Source: a bacterium
Lineage (GTDB): Bacteria > Verrucomicrobiota > Kiritimatiellia > CAIKKV01 > CAIYGI01
Assembly: GCA_025360745.1 (NCBI GenBank)
Contig: JANYBP010000005.1
Coordinates: 1-64,000 of the forward strand
DNA: 64,000 nucleotides
Direction: 5' to 3'
In this document: in pieces, positions 32,390 to 42,296 of the stretch
How the letters are laid out: each line of letters opens with the position of its first letter
How positions within the stretch are numbered: the stretch's first letter is position 1
Notes under the pieces: generated by a model
What the model was told of the DNA's origin: nothing
The model's database searches: none
The model's input: the letters and a program-made list of their open reading frames with translations, nothing else
Made by a program: the position numbers and the translations under genes

Positions 32390-34825
32390 TCAGTCCAGAT
32401 ACCACAACTTGCGGAGCAGGTATTCGATGCAGAGCAGGAGCGCGGCAATAATCAGCATGCCGGCCCAGTCCCAGAGGGTGCGTTCGAAAGTCACGGGCTG
32501 TCGCGGGCGCTGTTCCGCAATTGTCGCCAGTAACTGACGCGCGAATTTCGTCATATAGGCGGCATCCGCGAAGCAATCCCTGCCGGCCCGTTCCAGGACT
32601 GCGCGATCCTTCGATAACTCGTCGGAGCGCCGCCGGGCCTCAGCGCCGAACTTGCCTTCGTATGGCCGCAGCGTGGCCGACAGTTCGGCCGGGACGAAGA
32701 CTGCTCCGCCCGTTTTTTCGGCCAGATCGTTGAGCAGCGCCAGGTGCAGGGCGGAATCCACGAACTCCCGGTTGATCTTGAGCGCCGTGAGCTCGACCGG
32801 TTCGGCCTGGTATTCGGCCGGCAGTCGCAGCAGCCAGCGGCCGTCGCTGTCGGGATAGAACGAGCCGCGGAAGATGCCGGGCCGGTCCGCCGATCCGTCG
32901 AGCTTGACGTGTATTTCCCCGCCCGCCTCGTTCTTTGCCAGCACCTCGATCGACTCCGCCAGGTGGGGCGAAAAATCGCGATTGCGGATCATGCCCGTCA
33001 GCATCACACGCTCGTTCATCGCCACTTCCAGCCGGTCGGGAATCAGGCGCGCCTGCGCCGATTCGCGCAGCAGGTGCGGAAGCCCGAGGAACTGCACGAC
33101 CTTGCCCCAGTAGTCGCGGAAGTAGCGGTCGCCGTAGACCTTGCGCCAGCGCCAGGTGGAATCGAAGCCCATGTACAGAACGGCGCCGCGGCCATAAGTG
33201 TGATATGCAATGGCGGGAATGCGGGGCCCTTTTTCGTCGCTCCAGGCCTGAATCAGGGGAATTGCCGAAGGCTTGAGTTCCACCTGCGTGGCCAGATCGA
33301 AGAGCGGAACGAAGCGGGACCAGATCTTGCGGTTTTCAGCCGGGTTCGGATCGAAGGTCACCAGCGGATGGCCCTGTCCCTCCTCGCCGAGTTCCAGCCG
33401 GTAGGGGGTGTCCAGCGGTTTGAATATCTCCTGCGCGAAAGTGTTTTCCCCCATCGGGGCGAGCAGGCGGACCGGCAGCAGAGGCGCCAGCACGCTGCCG
33501 CTGAAACTGTAGGGCAGGTCCGCCCCGTCGCCATGAATCACCATGCTGCCGCCGTCCTCGCTGACGAAATCCCGCAGTAGCGGGATAAAGCCTTTTGGCA
33601 GGGTTCTGATGTCCACGCGCCCGAGCATCACGATGTCGAACTGCCGGAACAATTCGTCGCGCGTCGCCGGCAGCGTGGCCAGAAAGCCCGCCGCCCCGCC
33701 TTTCAAGACCTGCTTGTCCAGATTCTGTAGAAAGATTTTATGCTGCACGCGGCGATCGCGTTCGAAGGCGCCGTTCAGGTAACGATACTCCCAGGAGGGT
33801 TGTCCGAACACCATCAGCACACGGATACGGTCGCGAATGACGCGCACCTTCCGCTTGACCGTGTTGTTCTTGGCTGTAAGTTCGCGGCCGTCGGGGATCG
33901 CTTCGACGACGAGTTCCTTGATGCCTTCCTCGCGGGGCGTGACTTCGACGGGGAAGCTCCATTCGCCATCGCGTTCCGGCGTCAGTTCGGGCAGCGGCAC
34001 GGGCACATTGCCCAGCGTGACCTTGAGATTCAAGGGCTTGCCGGCGAAGCCGAACTGGCGCGCGTTGACAAAAAATTTGACCTTCTCGTTGACGAACGCG
34101 ATATCGTCGCCGAGTAATTGATCGAGCGATATATCCGGAGCGTCGGCGCGGCCCAGGGCGACCGCGTAGACCGGCGTCTGACGGCGCGCCAGATCGTCAA
34201 TGCTGGCGTCGAGCGAATCCGGCACGTTGTTCGCGCCATCCGTAAGCAGCAAGATGCCAGGGCAATAGCCGCCCCGGTGGTCGCGAAAAGCGCCGTCCAG
34301 CATGGCGCGGATCGAAGTCCTGGTTCCGGCAATGGTCATGGCATTGGTGGCGCCGGGCTTGTCCGGCAGCGGCATGGAGACGACGTCATCCCCGTAGAGA
34401 TAGGGGACCTGTTGAAGCGCCGGAACGCCCGATGCGGCATCCCGCAGCGCGCGGGCGACGATGCGGGCCTTGTCCAGGCGCGAACTGCCGCCCGGTTTGT
34501 CCGCGATGCCCATGCTTTCCGTGCGGTCCACGACCACCGGCAGCGGACCGGATGGCCGCCCTTCACCCTCGATCTTCAGGACCGGCGCCGCCAGCATGAA
34601 AAGCATCGCGGCGTAGGCGCAGGCGCGCAGCGTGGTCAGGATCAGGCGTTGTCTGCGCGAGAGGCCCGGCGCCTTCCGATAGAGGAATACCGCCAAGGCG
34701 ATAACGGCGATGATGGCGAACAGCGTGACCCAGCCCGGGAAGCGGCCTTCGATACCCATGTGATGGAGCGTTTCCACGCTTAACATGCGCGCATCGCCCG
34801 TCAACCAGTAGAGGATGCGATTCAT
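32390..34825 (-). CDS. Large membrane protein with VWA-like/glutamine amidotransferase-like region
   Basis: TM segments at both ends, PLPVVVDRTESMGIADKPGG, ILLLTDGANNVPDSLDAS; linked to MoxR/DUF58/VWA genes. Confidence 0.8.
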   Translation of the reverse strand: MNRILYWLTGDARMLSVETLHHMGIEGRFPGWVTLFAIIAVIALAVFLYRKAPGLSRRQRLILTTLRACAYAAMLFMLAAPVLKIEGEGRPSGPLPVVVDRTESMGIADKPGGSSRLDKARIVARALRDAASGVPALQQVPYLYGDDVVSMPLPDKPGATNAMTIAGTRTSIRAMLDGAFRDHRGGYCPGILLLTDGANNVPDSLDASIDDLARRQTPVYAVALGRADAPDISLDQLLGDDIAFVNEKVKFFVNARQFGFAGKPLNLKVTLGNVPVPLPELTPERDGEWSFPVEVTPREEGIKELVVEAIPDGRELTAKNNTVKRKVRVIRDRIRVLMVFGQPSWEYRYLNGAFERDRRVQHKIFLQNLDKQVLKGGAAGFLATLPATRDELFRQFDIVMLGRVDIRTLPKGFIPLLRDFVSEDGGSMVIHGDGADLPYSFSGSVLAPLLPVRLLAPMGENTFAQEIFKPLDTPYRLELGEEGQGHPLVTFDPNPAENRKIWSRFVPLFDLATQVELKPSAIPLIQAWSDEKGPRIPAIAYHTYGRGAVLYMGFDSTWRWRKVYGDRYFRDYWGKVVQFLGLPHLLRESAQARLIPDRLEVAMNERVMLTGMIRNRDFSPHLAESIEVLAKNEAGGEIHVKLDGSADRPGIFRGSFYPDSDGRWLLRLPAEYQAEPVELTALKINREFVDSALHLALLNDLAEKTGGAVFVPAELSATLRPYEGKFGAEARRRSDELSKDRAVLERAGRDCFADAAYMTKFARQLLATIAEQRPRQPVTFERTLWDWAGMLIIAALLLCIEYLLRKLWYLD

Positions 34826-36849
34826 CGGTGTTTCCTCAGGAAGTGGGCGTAGGCTTCAAACAGCAGGGCGGCCAGGAGTAGACCGATCGTCAGCCAGCCG
34901 AAATCGCGGCGGCTCACAAGTCTGCCCAGGGAACCGGCATCCGTGTAGGTCAGCCCCTTGTCCCTGGCCTGCTCCAGAGCCCTTGCGGTCACGGGCTCCA
35001 GCAAACTGTCGCCGGTATCCAGGTTATGGCCGAACTGCAGGCGTTCGACCCCATCCTCGCGAATCGAATACAGGCCCGCCGGCAGATCAAGCGGCATGGC
35101 CAGCCGTTTTTCGCCGCCGACGCCCTCCACCGTCAACGCCCTTGAAACCCCCTTTTCGTCAAGCAGCGAATATGCGCGGTCGGGCTTGATGTCGGGCAGC
35201 AGGGAATCGCCCGCGCGCTCGTCCGTCCGGCCGGAGGGAATGCCGCGATCGTGGTACAGCGCCGGCCAGTTGCGGGTTTCCCAGACCATGCGCAGGAGCA
35301 GTTGAACAAAATTAGGATTGAAGGGCAGGCTGGACTGGGCGGGCGCCGGCACAAACCCGACCACCGCGATCCGGCCCAGGCCGTTGGTTCTGACGGCGGC
35401 CACGGCGCCCGCCGTGCTCACCAGGCGGACCTCGCCGGGCGAGATGCCGGAGAGGGTGGCGAAGTTCTTGAAGCGCACGGACTCGGCTTTAAGTTCCGGC
35501 GCCAGGAAGAATTCGCCCCAGCCGCCCGCTAGATGTTGCGGATCGAGGGTGCTTTCCGGCACGAGCGTCGAACGAACGCCCGCCGCCAGCGCCTCGTCAG
35601 CTTGTATGGCGGGCAGAAAGGCCAGCACGCCGCCGCCGCGTTTGGTAAAGGTCTCGACTTGCGCGGCCAGCGGACTGCCGGGCATCAAGGCCAACCCAAA
35701 CAGGATCACGAGATGCGCGGAATTGAGCTGCAGCGTCTCGAACTCCAGCGGCGAGACGCTGCGATAGTTGAGGCTGGCATCCGGCAAGACGCTGCCCAGG
35801 GCGGCCTTGACATAGAGGTCTGCCGGGTACGCGCCGCCATGAGTGGCGGGCACGACGGCCACGACGTTTAGCGGCGGTGGCACGTTGACGGCAGCGTAGT
35901 GCACGTTGTCTTCCAGCAATGCGTCGTTGTCCAACTCCAGCTTCAGCGTGTGCCAGCCGGGGGCCGTGAAGGTCGTCGAGAAGGCCAGGCGGCGGTTTTC
36001 CCCGCCTTTCAAGCGGATGATCTGGCGTTGCTGAATGTGCCGATCCACGGAGACGGTCAATATGCGGTCGCCCGTGGCCACGGAGAGTCCGTTGCGCAGG
36101 AGACACTCGAAAAAGGCGGGACGGCCGCCAAAGGCGCCCTCCGGGGTCATGACCAGATCGGTAATGGCTACGTTATCGGGGGCGGCGCGGGGATCCACCT
36201 GCACCCATACCATGGGAAAGCGCGAGCCGAGCGTGTCCAATGCGCGGGCAATGCCGCCGCTCTCGCCATACCAGCAGGTTTGAAAATCCCCCAACAGCAT
36301 CACGCGCGAGGCTTCCGCAAAGAGCGGCAGGGCGCGCACCTGTTCGATCAGTTGCGCGGCGCCGTTGTAGCCCGCCGCGCCCCGGATGCGGGAAAGTTCG
36401 GCTTTGAGCAGTCCCTTGTCCGTCGTGAACGAGCCGATGATCGGATCGAGCTTCGATCCATAGGTAAAGAGCGAGACCGCGCCTTCGTGGCGATCGATCA
36501 CCTCCGCCGCGATGCTTTTGGCGCGCTCCAGCCGCGTGCCGCTCTCCAGCCGGGAATTCATGCTCGGCGAAACATCCAGCGCCAGGATCAGGTTTCCTCC
36601 CTGTCCGCGCGTGTTCAGAAAGGGACGCGCGCAGAACAACGTCAGCGCCAGCAGCAGCAGCAGTTTGGAAATCAGTTTCAGCAGGTCGGTGATTTCGAAT
36701 TCGCGCCGGTGATTGACGATCGAATCGCGCATCCACTCGTAGGCCGCCCACGGCAGCACCAGCGTCTTGCGGCTCAGCAGGAAGAGCAGCAGGATGGGGA
36801 CGGCAAGAAACAGCAGACCCCAAAGCGCGCCGAGGTTGAGAAAGTTCAC
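34822..36849 (-). CDS. BatA-domain/VWA membrane protein
   Basis: MNFLNLGALWGLLFLAVPILLLFLLSRK N-terminus (BatA type); LILALDVSPSMNSRLESGTRLERAK. Confidence 0.88.
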   Translation of the reverse strand: MNFLNLGALWGLLFLAVPILLLFLLSRKTLVLPWAAYEWMRDSIVNHRREFEITDLLKLISKLLLLLALTLFCARPFLNTRGQGGNLILALDVSPSMNSRLESGTRLERAKSIAAEVIDRHEGAVSLFTYGSKLDPIIGSFTTDKGLLKAELSRIRGAAGYNGAAQLIEQVRALPLFAEASRVMLLGDFQTCWYGESGGIARALDTLGSRFPMVWVQVDPRAAPDNVAITDLVMTPEGAFGGRPAFFECLLRNGLSVATGDRILTVSVDRHIQQRQIIRLKGGENRRLAFSTTFTAPGWHTLKLELDNDALLEDNVHYAAVNVPPPLNVVAVVPATHGGAYPADLYVKAALGSVLPDASLNYRSVSPLEFETLQLNSAHLVILFGLALMPGSPLAAQVETFTKRGGGVLAFLPAIQADEALAAGVRSTLVPESTLDPQHLAGGWGEFFLAPELKAESVRFKNFATLSGISPGEVRLVSTAGAVAAVRTNGLGRIAVVGFVPAPAQSSLPFNPNFVQLLLRMVWETRNWPALYHDRGIPSGRTDERAGDSLLPDIKPDRAYSLLDEKGVSRALTVEGVGGEKRLAMPLDLPAGLYSIREDGVERLQFGHNLDTGDSLLEPVTARALEQARDKGLTYTDAGSLGRLVSRRDFGWLTIGLLLAALLFEAYAHFLRKHR

Positions 36850-37760
36850 GGACGTCCTCCCTGCGTCAGGACGCGCGTGTTCAAATACTTGGCAATTGTA
36901 ACTCCGAAGTTGGCGCTCGTGACGCAGCGGATGCAGTCCACGTTCAATTTCCGGCTGCGCGTCACGAAATCGTCCAGATATTTGCCGAACAAGGCGTTGT
37001 AACTCTGGCGGATGTTGCGGCCCTCCAGCCGCAACCTTCCGGCGCCCTCCAGTTCCACCAATTCCACGCGGCCGGGATAGTTGAAATCCAGTTCCAACGG
37101 ATCGAGCACATGCAGCAGAATGACCTCGTTTTTACCGTATAGCAGACGCTGGATGCCGTCGAAGGTGGCGTCAACGTCCCCGAAAAAGTCGCTGATCACG
37201 AAGACCACCTTGCGCCGCCCGATCTGCTCGGCGAGATGCGTCAGGACGCGCCCGACGGCGGTGCGATCCTTGACCGGGGCTTCCGCCAGGGCCCTGGAAA
37301 GGTTGATGGCGGCATCCTCCGACCCGCTGGGCGGCAGCAAAGTCACGATTTCGTTGGCGAACAGCGTGGCCGCGACCTGATCGCCCTGCGCGGTTACGGC
37401 GCTGGCCAGGGCCACCGCCATGAAGGCGGCGTAATCAAGTTTGCGTCCGTGTTTGTGGGCGAATGTCATGGAGGAACTTACATCCACCAAAATGTGGGCC
37501 AGAAAATTGGTCTCCAACTCGTACTGCTTGGTGTAGTAGCGCCCCGACTTGAAAAACACCTTCCAGTCCAGGTGGCGTAAGTCGTCCCCCGGCACGTACT
37601 GCCGGTGCCCGGCGAACTCGATCGCAAAGCCATGGAAGGGCGAACGGTGATTGCCGACAAAACTCCCTTCGACCCGCTCGAGCGGTTTGAACCCGACCGC
37701 CGCGATGTGCGCGATCGCGTCGGGGTTCAAATATTTCAACAACTGTCTGGGTCGTTCCAT
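36846..37760 (-). CDS. DUF58 domain-containing protein
   Basis: GNHRSPFHGFAIEFAGHRQYVPGDDLRHLDWKVFFKSGRYYTKQYELETN. Confidence 0.95.
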   Translation of the reverse strand: MERPRQLLKYLNPDAIAHIAAVGFKPLERVEGSFVGNHRSPFHGFAIEFAGHRQYVPGDDLRHLDWKVFFKSGRYYTKQYELETNFLAHILVDVSSSMTFAHKHGRKLDYAAFMAVALASAVTAQGDQVAATLFANEIVTLLPPSGSEDAAINLSRALAEAPVKDRTAVGRVLTHLAEQIGRRKVVFVISDFFGDVDATFDGIQRLLYGKNEVILLHVLDPLELDFNYPGRVELVELEGAGRLRLEGRNIRQSYNALFGKYLDDFVTRSRKLNVDCIRCVTSANFGVTIAKYLNTRVLTQGGRP

Positions 37761-37800
37761 CGGTCGCTTTTCTCCGGGCGCGCGCTTGCTTCGCGCAGCC

Positions 37801-39021
37801 TCAATACTTTGGCACCGCGGCGACGATCTTTTCGATCACCGTGTCGGTGGTGAATCCCTCGGCCCGCGCCACGTAGTTGAGCGCCAGGCGGTGCCGCATG
37901 ATCGGCTTGGCCACGCGCACGATGTCGTCGCACGAAGGCGCCGCGCGTCCATCGATCACGGCGAAACAGCGCGCCGCGATCACGAGATTGATGGTGGCGC
38001 GCGGTCCCGCGCCCCAGGCCAGCCACTGGTTGGCGGCGTCCACGGCATCCGGGGTTTTCAGACGCGTGGCCCGCACCAGGCGGTTGGCATATTCCACCAC
38101 GGCGTCCGCCACGGGCATGTCCTTCAGCACTTTCTGAAGGGTCAGCAGTTCCGCGCCGTCGCAGACCGGGGCAATGTCGCCGAAACCGGTGTTGGCCACC
38201 CGCCGCACGATCTGCATCTCCTCATCGCCGGTCGGATAGCCGACGAAGACTTTGAAGAAAAAGCGGTCCTGCTGTGCCTCGGGCAGAGGGTAGGTGCCCT
38301 CCTGCTCGAGCGGGTTCATCGTGGCCAGCACGAGGAACGGCGACGGCAGATTGTGAATCACGCCGCCGATCGAGACCTGCCGCTCCTGCATGGCCTCCAG
38401 CATCGCCGCCTGGGTCTTGGGCGGCGTGCGGTTGATTTCGTCGGCCAGAATCATGTTGGCAAAAATGGGGCCGGTCAGGAATTTGTACTTCCGCTCGCCG
38501 CTGACGGGATCCTCGTAGAGCACGTCGGTGCCCGTGATATCGCTGGGCATAAGATCGGGCGTAAACTGAATACGCCTGAATGTCAGGTTAAGAGCCCTGG
38601 CGAGCGACGAGATCAGCAGCGTCTTGGCCAGACCCGGAACGCCTTCCAGCAGGCAATGCCCGCCGCACAACACGGCGGCCAGCAGCTCTTCGATCACCTC
38701 GTCCTGACCCACAACCACCTTGGCCAATTCCCGCCGGATCTCGGCGTGCAGCGAGCGGAAGCGTTCCAACGAGACCTGTCTGGCGTCGGTTGCGTCGAGG
38801 GCGCTGGCGGGCGGCTGAGCTGGAGCGGGGACGGGCGGTTTCGCCACGGCCTGCGGTTCGGGGAGGGGCGCCGGCGCGGCCGCTGCCGCGGGCTCCTTGT
38901 CCTTGATCGGGCGGAAGGTCCGTCCGCCGCAACGCACACAGGAGATATTCCCCAATTCGCTTTCAAGAACCATGTAGTGCGCACCGCACTCCGCGCACGC
39001 CGTCTTGATTTCCTGCTCCAT
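37801..39021 (-). CDS. MoxR family AAA ATPase with N-terminal zinc-ribbon-like segment
   Basis: LLEGVPGLAKTLLISSLARAL, RIQFTPDLMPSDITGTDVL, GPIFANMILADEINRTPPKTQAAMLEAMQE; N-terminus CAECGAHY..CVRCGGR. Confidence 0.96.
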   Translation of the reverse strand: MEQEIKTACAECGAHYMVLESELGNISCVRCGGRTFRPIKDKEPAAAAAPAPLPEPQAVAKPPVPAPAQPPASALDATDARQVSLERFRSLHAEIRRELAKVVVGQDEVIEELLAAVLCGGHCLLEGVPGLAKTLLISSLARALNLTFRRIQFTPDLMPSDITGTDVLYEDPVSGERKYKFLTGPIFANMILADEINRTPPKTQAAMLEAMQERQVSIGGVIHNLPSPFLVLATMNPLEQEGTYPLPEAQQDRFFFKVFVGYPTGDEEMQIVRRVANTGFGDIAPVCDGAELLTLQKVLKDMPVADAVVEYANRLVRATRLKTPDAVDAANQWLAWGAGPRATINLVIAARCFAVIDGRAAPSCDDIVRVAKPIMRHRLALNYVARAEGFTTDTVIEKIVAAVPKY

Positions 39022-39022
39022 G

Positions 39023-39742
39023 TTATTCCCTGCCTTTCTCCGCGTTTACCGCGAAATCGATCGCCTGGATTGCCGACTGATCCACCTCGACACTCTTTCC
39101 GTACACGTCAGCCAGAAGATTTTCGTTGCGCCAGGCCGGGGGGCCGCACAACCGGTCGCCGTTGCGCAGGGTCACCGCATCCGTGACTAGCGGCGGCGGC
39201 CCGGCGATCAGCCAGGCCACATCGCCGGCGTCGAATTTTTCCAGGCCATCCGCGGTTCTCAGCAGAATCTGCCTCCGCGTGGCCGCCATGATTTTGCCGC
39301 CGCGTGTCACACCGTCGGTCTTTACAATTTCAAATACGCCCGTCCAATTCGAGCCGCTTTTGAGGGGGAGCCCGCCGGTTTCGAAGCGGATGCGGGAGAC
39401 GTTCGTCCAGGCCACTTCGATCTCCCCCGAGGTCACGCCGCGGAAAACCACCAATTCGCTGGTGGCCCGCCGCAGCAGGCCGCTCAACTCTGTTCCGTTG
39501 CGCAAGACCAGCCTTTGCCCGGGCGCCTGCAGCGGGGCCCGGTCGCGACGGAGGCCCGAGACGTTTGTCCAAGGCACGTTCTGACCGCCGGACAAGGATA
39601 CGCCGGCGGCCGCCAGCCGCACGATTTCAGCGCTGATTTTTTCGCCGGCGCGCGTGATCACGCAATCCCCGGCCGTCACGGACACGGCGGTCCAGGTCAT
39701 CAACGCAAAGCCTGCGCGGCGAGATATGCGGTTCGTGTTCAT
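39023..39742 (-). CDS. Secreted protein with internal beta-rich repeats
   Basis: Signal-like N-terminus; repeated pattern LRNGTELSG.../LRNGDRLCG..., with WTNVSGL / WTNVSRI. Confidence 0.75.
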   Translation of the reverse strand: MNTNRISRRAGFALMTWTAVSVTAGDCVITRAGEKISAEIVRLAAAGVSLSGGQNVPWTNVSGLRRDRAPLQAPGQRLVLRNGTELSGLLRRATSELVVFRGVTSGEIEVAWTNVSRIRFETGGLPLKSGSNWTGVFEIVKTDGVTRGGKIMAATRRQILLRTADGLEKFDAGDVAWLIAGPPPLVTDAVTLRNGDRLCGPPAWRNENLLADVYGKSVEVDQSAIQAIDFAVNAEKGRE

Positions 39743-40713
39743 CTCTGATAAATCGGCAGGTAGCGGTAGGGAGTTCCGATCACGAGGATCGCCCAGGAAG
39801 TGTTCAGCACATCGCCGTAGTGTCCTCTTCTCGACCAGTCGCGCAGGACACTCTCGCAAACCTTCGGATAATAGGTCTTCCAGGCGTCGCCGCCGTAATG
39901 GTAAAGCGCCACCGAGACGTAATAGTGGCCGTACCAGCAATAGGGCTGGTCGGTGGTGTTGTAATCGATCTTCTGCATCAGGTACTGGACGGCCTTGGGC
40001 ACGTTGGGATCTTCCGCAAGTCCGCACGACTGGAGGCAGACCGTACCGGCGGCCGTCATGCGCACGCCCCCGTCACCGGCCTTGGCATAACCATAGGTCA
40101 TGGTGTCCGGCGCCCAATTACGCTTGACGTAGCGCACGCCCAGATCCACCGCCTCGCTTGGAACATAAAGTCCGGTGTCCATCGCCGCGCGCAGAGCCAT
40201 GATCTGCATCACAGTCACGGAGAGATCCTGATCCTTGGGAATCGGCGTATAGCGCCAGCCGCCCGCCGTAGTCTGGGCCTTGAGAATAAGTTGAATGGCT
40301 TTGGTCAGGGATTCCCGGATCGCGGGGTTATGGGTCATGCCGTAGGCCTCGGCCAGCGCCAGCGTGGCCAGGGCATGCTGGTACATATTGCCGCTCTTGC
40401 CCACCACCAGGTAGCCGTTCTCATGCTGGCTGCCGATCAGGAATTCGATCCCTTTGCCGATTTTGTCGCCATGCCTGCCGTGCCCCGGGGTGCTGCCGTT
40501 GACCATCAGCGCCATGACCGCCAGGCCGTTTCGGCCGTTGCAGGTTCCCCATGAGCCGTTGGGCTGCTGCGATTTCGCCAGCCATTCCTGCGCCTTCTCA
40601 ATGGCTTCCTCAACCTTGGGCTCGAGCGGCACCTCTGCGTCAAAGATAAACTCCGCCCGCGCCGTCGCGGACAGTCCCAGCCAGAGCAGGATTTGCAGCA
40701 GGCGTTTTCTCAT
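39739..40713 (-). CDS. Prenyltransferase/squalene-cyclase-like alpha-toroid repeat protein, secreted
   Basis: Signal peptide; KAQEWLAKSQQPNGSWG, IEFLIGSQHENGYL, QTTAGGWRYTP; QW-like repeats. Confidence 0.85.
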   Translation of the reverse strand: MRKRLLQILLWLGLSATARAEFIFDAEVPLEPKVEEAIEKAQEWLAKSQQPNGSWGTCNGRNGLAVMALMVNGSTPGHGRHGDKIGKGIEFLIGSQHENGYLVVGKSGNMYQHALATLALAEAYGMTHNPAIRESLTKAIQLILKAQTTAGGWRYTPIPKDQDLSVTVMQIMALRAAMDTGLYVPSEAVDLGVRYVKRNWAPDTMTYGYAKAGDGGVRMTAAGTVCLQSCGLAEDPNVPKAVQYLMQKIDYNTTDQPYCWYGHYYVSVALYHYGGDAWKTYYPKVCESVLRDWSRRGHYGDVLNTSWAILVIGTPYRYLPIYQR

Positions 40714-42296
40714 TTCGCGAGTCTCTCAAAATAGCGTTTGGCATCGTCTTCCATGATCGGCAGGCTTTTCTCCTGCTGCCCGGAAAGCAAGGACTGGCGT
40801 TCGTTGGGGGGCAGGGCGGCCTTCCAGACCCGCGATCCCGCCGGAACCGCTCCAGTCTCCGGCGTAGCCGTGCCGAAGGCCTTTTCACGGCCCTGTTGAT
40901 CGCCGATCTCCTGGGGCGGTCCCATCGGTTCCTGCGTCTCGGGCGTCGCCGGCGGCGTTCCGGGTTGCGGCGTCGCGGGCGCGCCCGCCGCCTGGGCCAT
41001 GAGCGCGTTCATCTTGGCCGACGCCTGCTTCATGGCCGTGTCAAGTTTCTGCCCGGCTGCGGCGAGCGACTTCTGCGCCGCATCGTTGTTGCCCTGATCC
41101 GTTTCCGCTTTGGCGTTGCCCACATCCTTGCCCGGTTCCGGCAGCGCCGCGTTGTTCAGGTCCTTGCCCAACTGGTCCATTTTTTCGGCGGCGGCCTGGT
41201 GGTCTGTCGCGGCCTTGTTTTCCGTGGACACGGCATCCAGACGGTCCTTGAAATCCTGCAAGGCCGCCATCTGGTTGGCCATTTCGGTCATCTGGCTCAA
41301 GGCGGCGCTTTGCGCATCGATCGAAGCCTTCATCTCGGCGGCGACCTGATCCGCCGCCGCGGCCGCCTGGTTCGCGGCGGCCTGAAAATCCTGGGCGGCC
41401 TTCGACAACTGGTTGTTCTGCAATTCGTTCTGGCCGGCGCGCGTGTTGGCGGCCGCGTCGGGCGCCACGGCTTTGTCGAGCGCCTTGGCCGTCTCGTCGG
41501 CTTTCACCATCATGTCCAGCGCCTTGTCCGCGGTCCTGGCGTCTTCCGGCGCCGCGGCCAGTTTGTCCGCCTCCTTGGACAGTTTGTTCAGTTCCTGGCT
41601 GGCGTTTTCCAGGGCGTCCTTGCGCGCGGCCGCGGCGGCCAGTTCGTTCTCGCGCATGCCGGACTCCTGTTCCAGCGCCGCCACGGCCTTTTTCATCTCG
41701 TCGGCGGCGAGCTTGGGGTCGCCCTCCACGAGTTTCTCGGCGGCCTGCTTCATATCCTTGACCGCCTCGGTGTTGGCCGTCATGTTCGTCGCGGCGCGGA
41801 TCTCGCGCGCCAGGTCGTCGGCCTTTTGCTGCTGCGCCTCCGTGGGAGCAACGGCATCCCTGGCCAGGCTGTCGGCGGCCTGGCTAAGCGCGCGGATTTT
41901 CTCCAACGCGCCCGCATTGTCGCCGGCCGACATGGCGCCAAGGCGCCGTCCCAGACCCAACAGGGTCTTCGAGATGCGCTCGTGCCCCTGCCTGGCTCCC
42001 AGCAGGCAGGCCGCCTGATTGGTCGGCTGTTTCAAGCTTTGTTCGAGCATGCGCAGGACGGCTTGCATGTCGTTATTGCGCACCGCCGTCAGGCGCAGCG
42101 CGACATCGCGGTTCGATGCTATGTTCTCTGAAGAAAAAACGTTGCTGGTGTCCATTTCGCCCGCCAGGCTCTCGATCCGCGCCGACGCATCCTTGATCGC
42201 CGTGTCGCTTTGCATGGCGTCCCGCAGCGCATCGTCGCCGAAGGCCATTCCGGCGCCAGCCAGCGCTATCAACCAGAGCCACGCGCACTGTTTCAT
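40710..42296 (-). CDS. Ala/Gln-rich coiled-coil envelope protein
   Basis: Signal peptide; long Ala/Lys/Gln/Glu helical repeats. Confidence 0.75.
   Translation of the reverse strand: MKQCAWLWLIALAGAGMAFGDDALRDAMQSDTAIKDASARIESLAGEMDTSNVFSSENIASNRDVALRLTAVRNNDMQAVLRMLEQSLKQPTNQAACLLGARQGHERISKTLLGLGRRLGAMSAGDNAGALEKIRALSQAADSLARDAVAPTEAQQQKADDLAREIRAATNMTANTEAVKDMKQAAEKLVEGDPKLAADEMKKAVAALEQESGMRENELAAAAARKDALENASQELNKLSKEADKLAAAPEDARTADKALDMMVKADETAKALDKAVAPDAAANTRAGQNELQNNQLSKAAQDFQAAANQAAAAADQVAAEMKASIDAQSAALSQMTEMANQMAALQDFKDRLDAVSTENKAATDHQAAAEKMDQLGKDLNNAALPEPGKDVGNAKAETDQGNNDAAQKSLAAAGQKLDTAMKQASAKMNALMAQAAGAPATPQPGTPPATPETQEPMGPPQEIGDQQGREKAFGTATPETGAVPAGSRVWKAALPPNERQSLLSGQQEKSLPIMEDDAKRYFERLAK

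Noticed and set aside
37651-39186. 511-aa + strand ORF opposite moxR
   Set aside because: Antisense artefact; moxR on the minus strand has all expected motifs.
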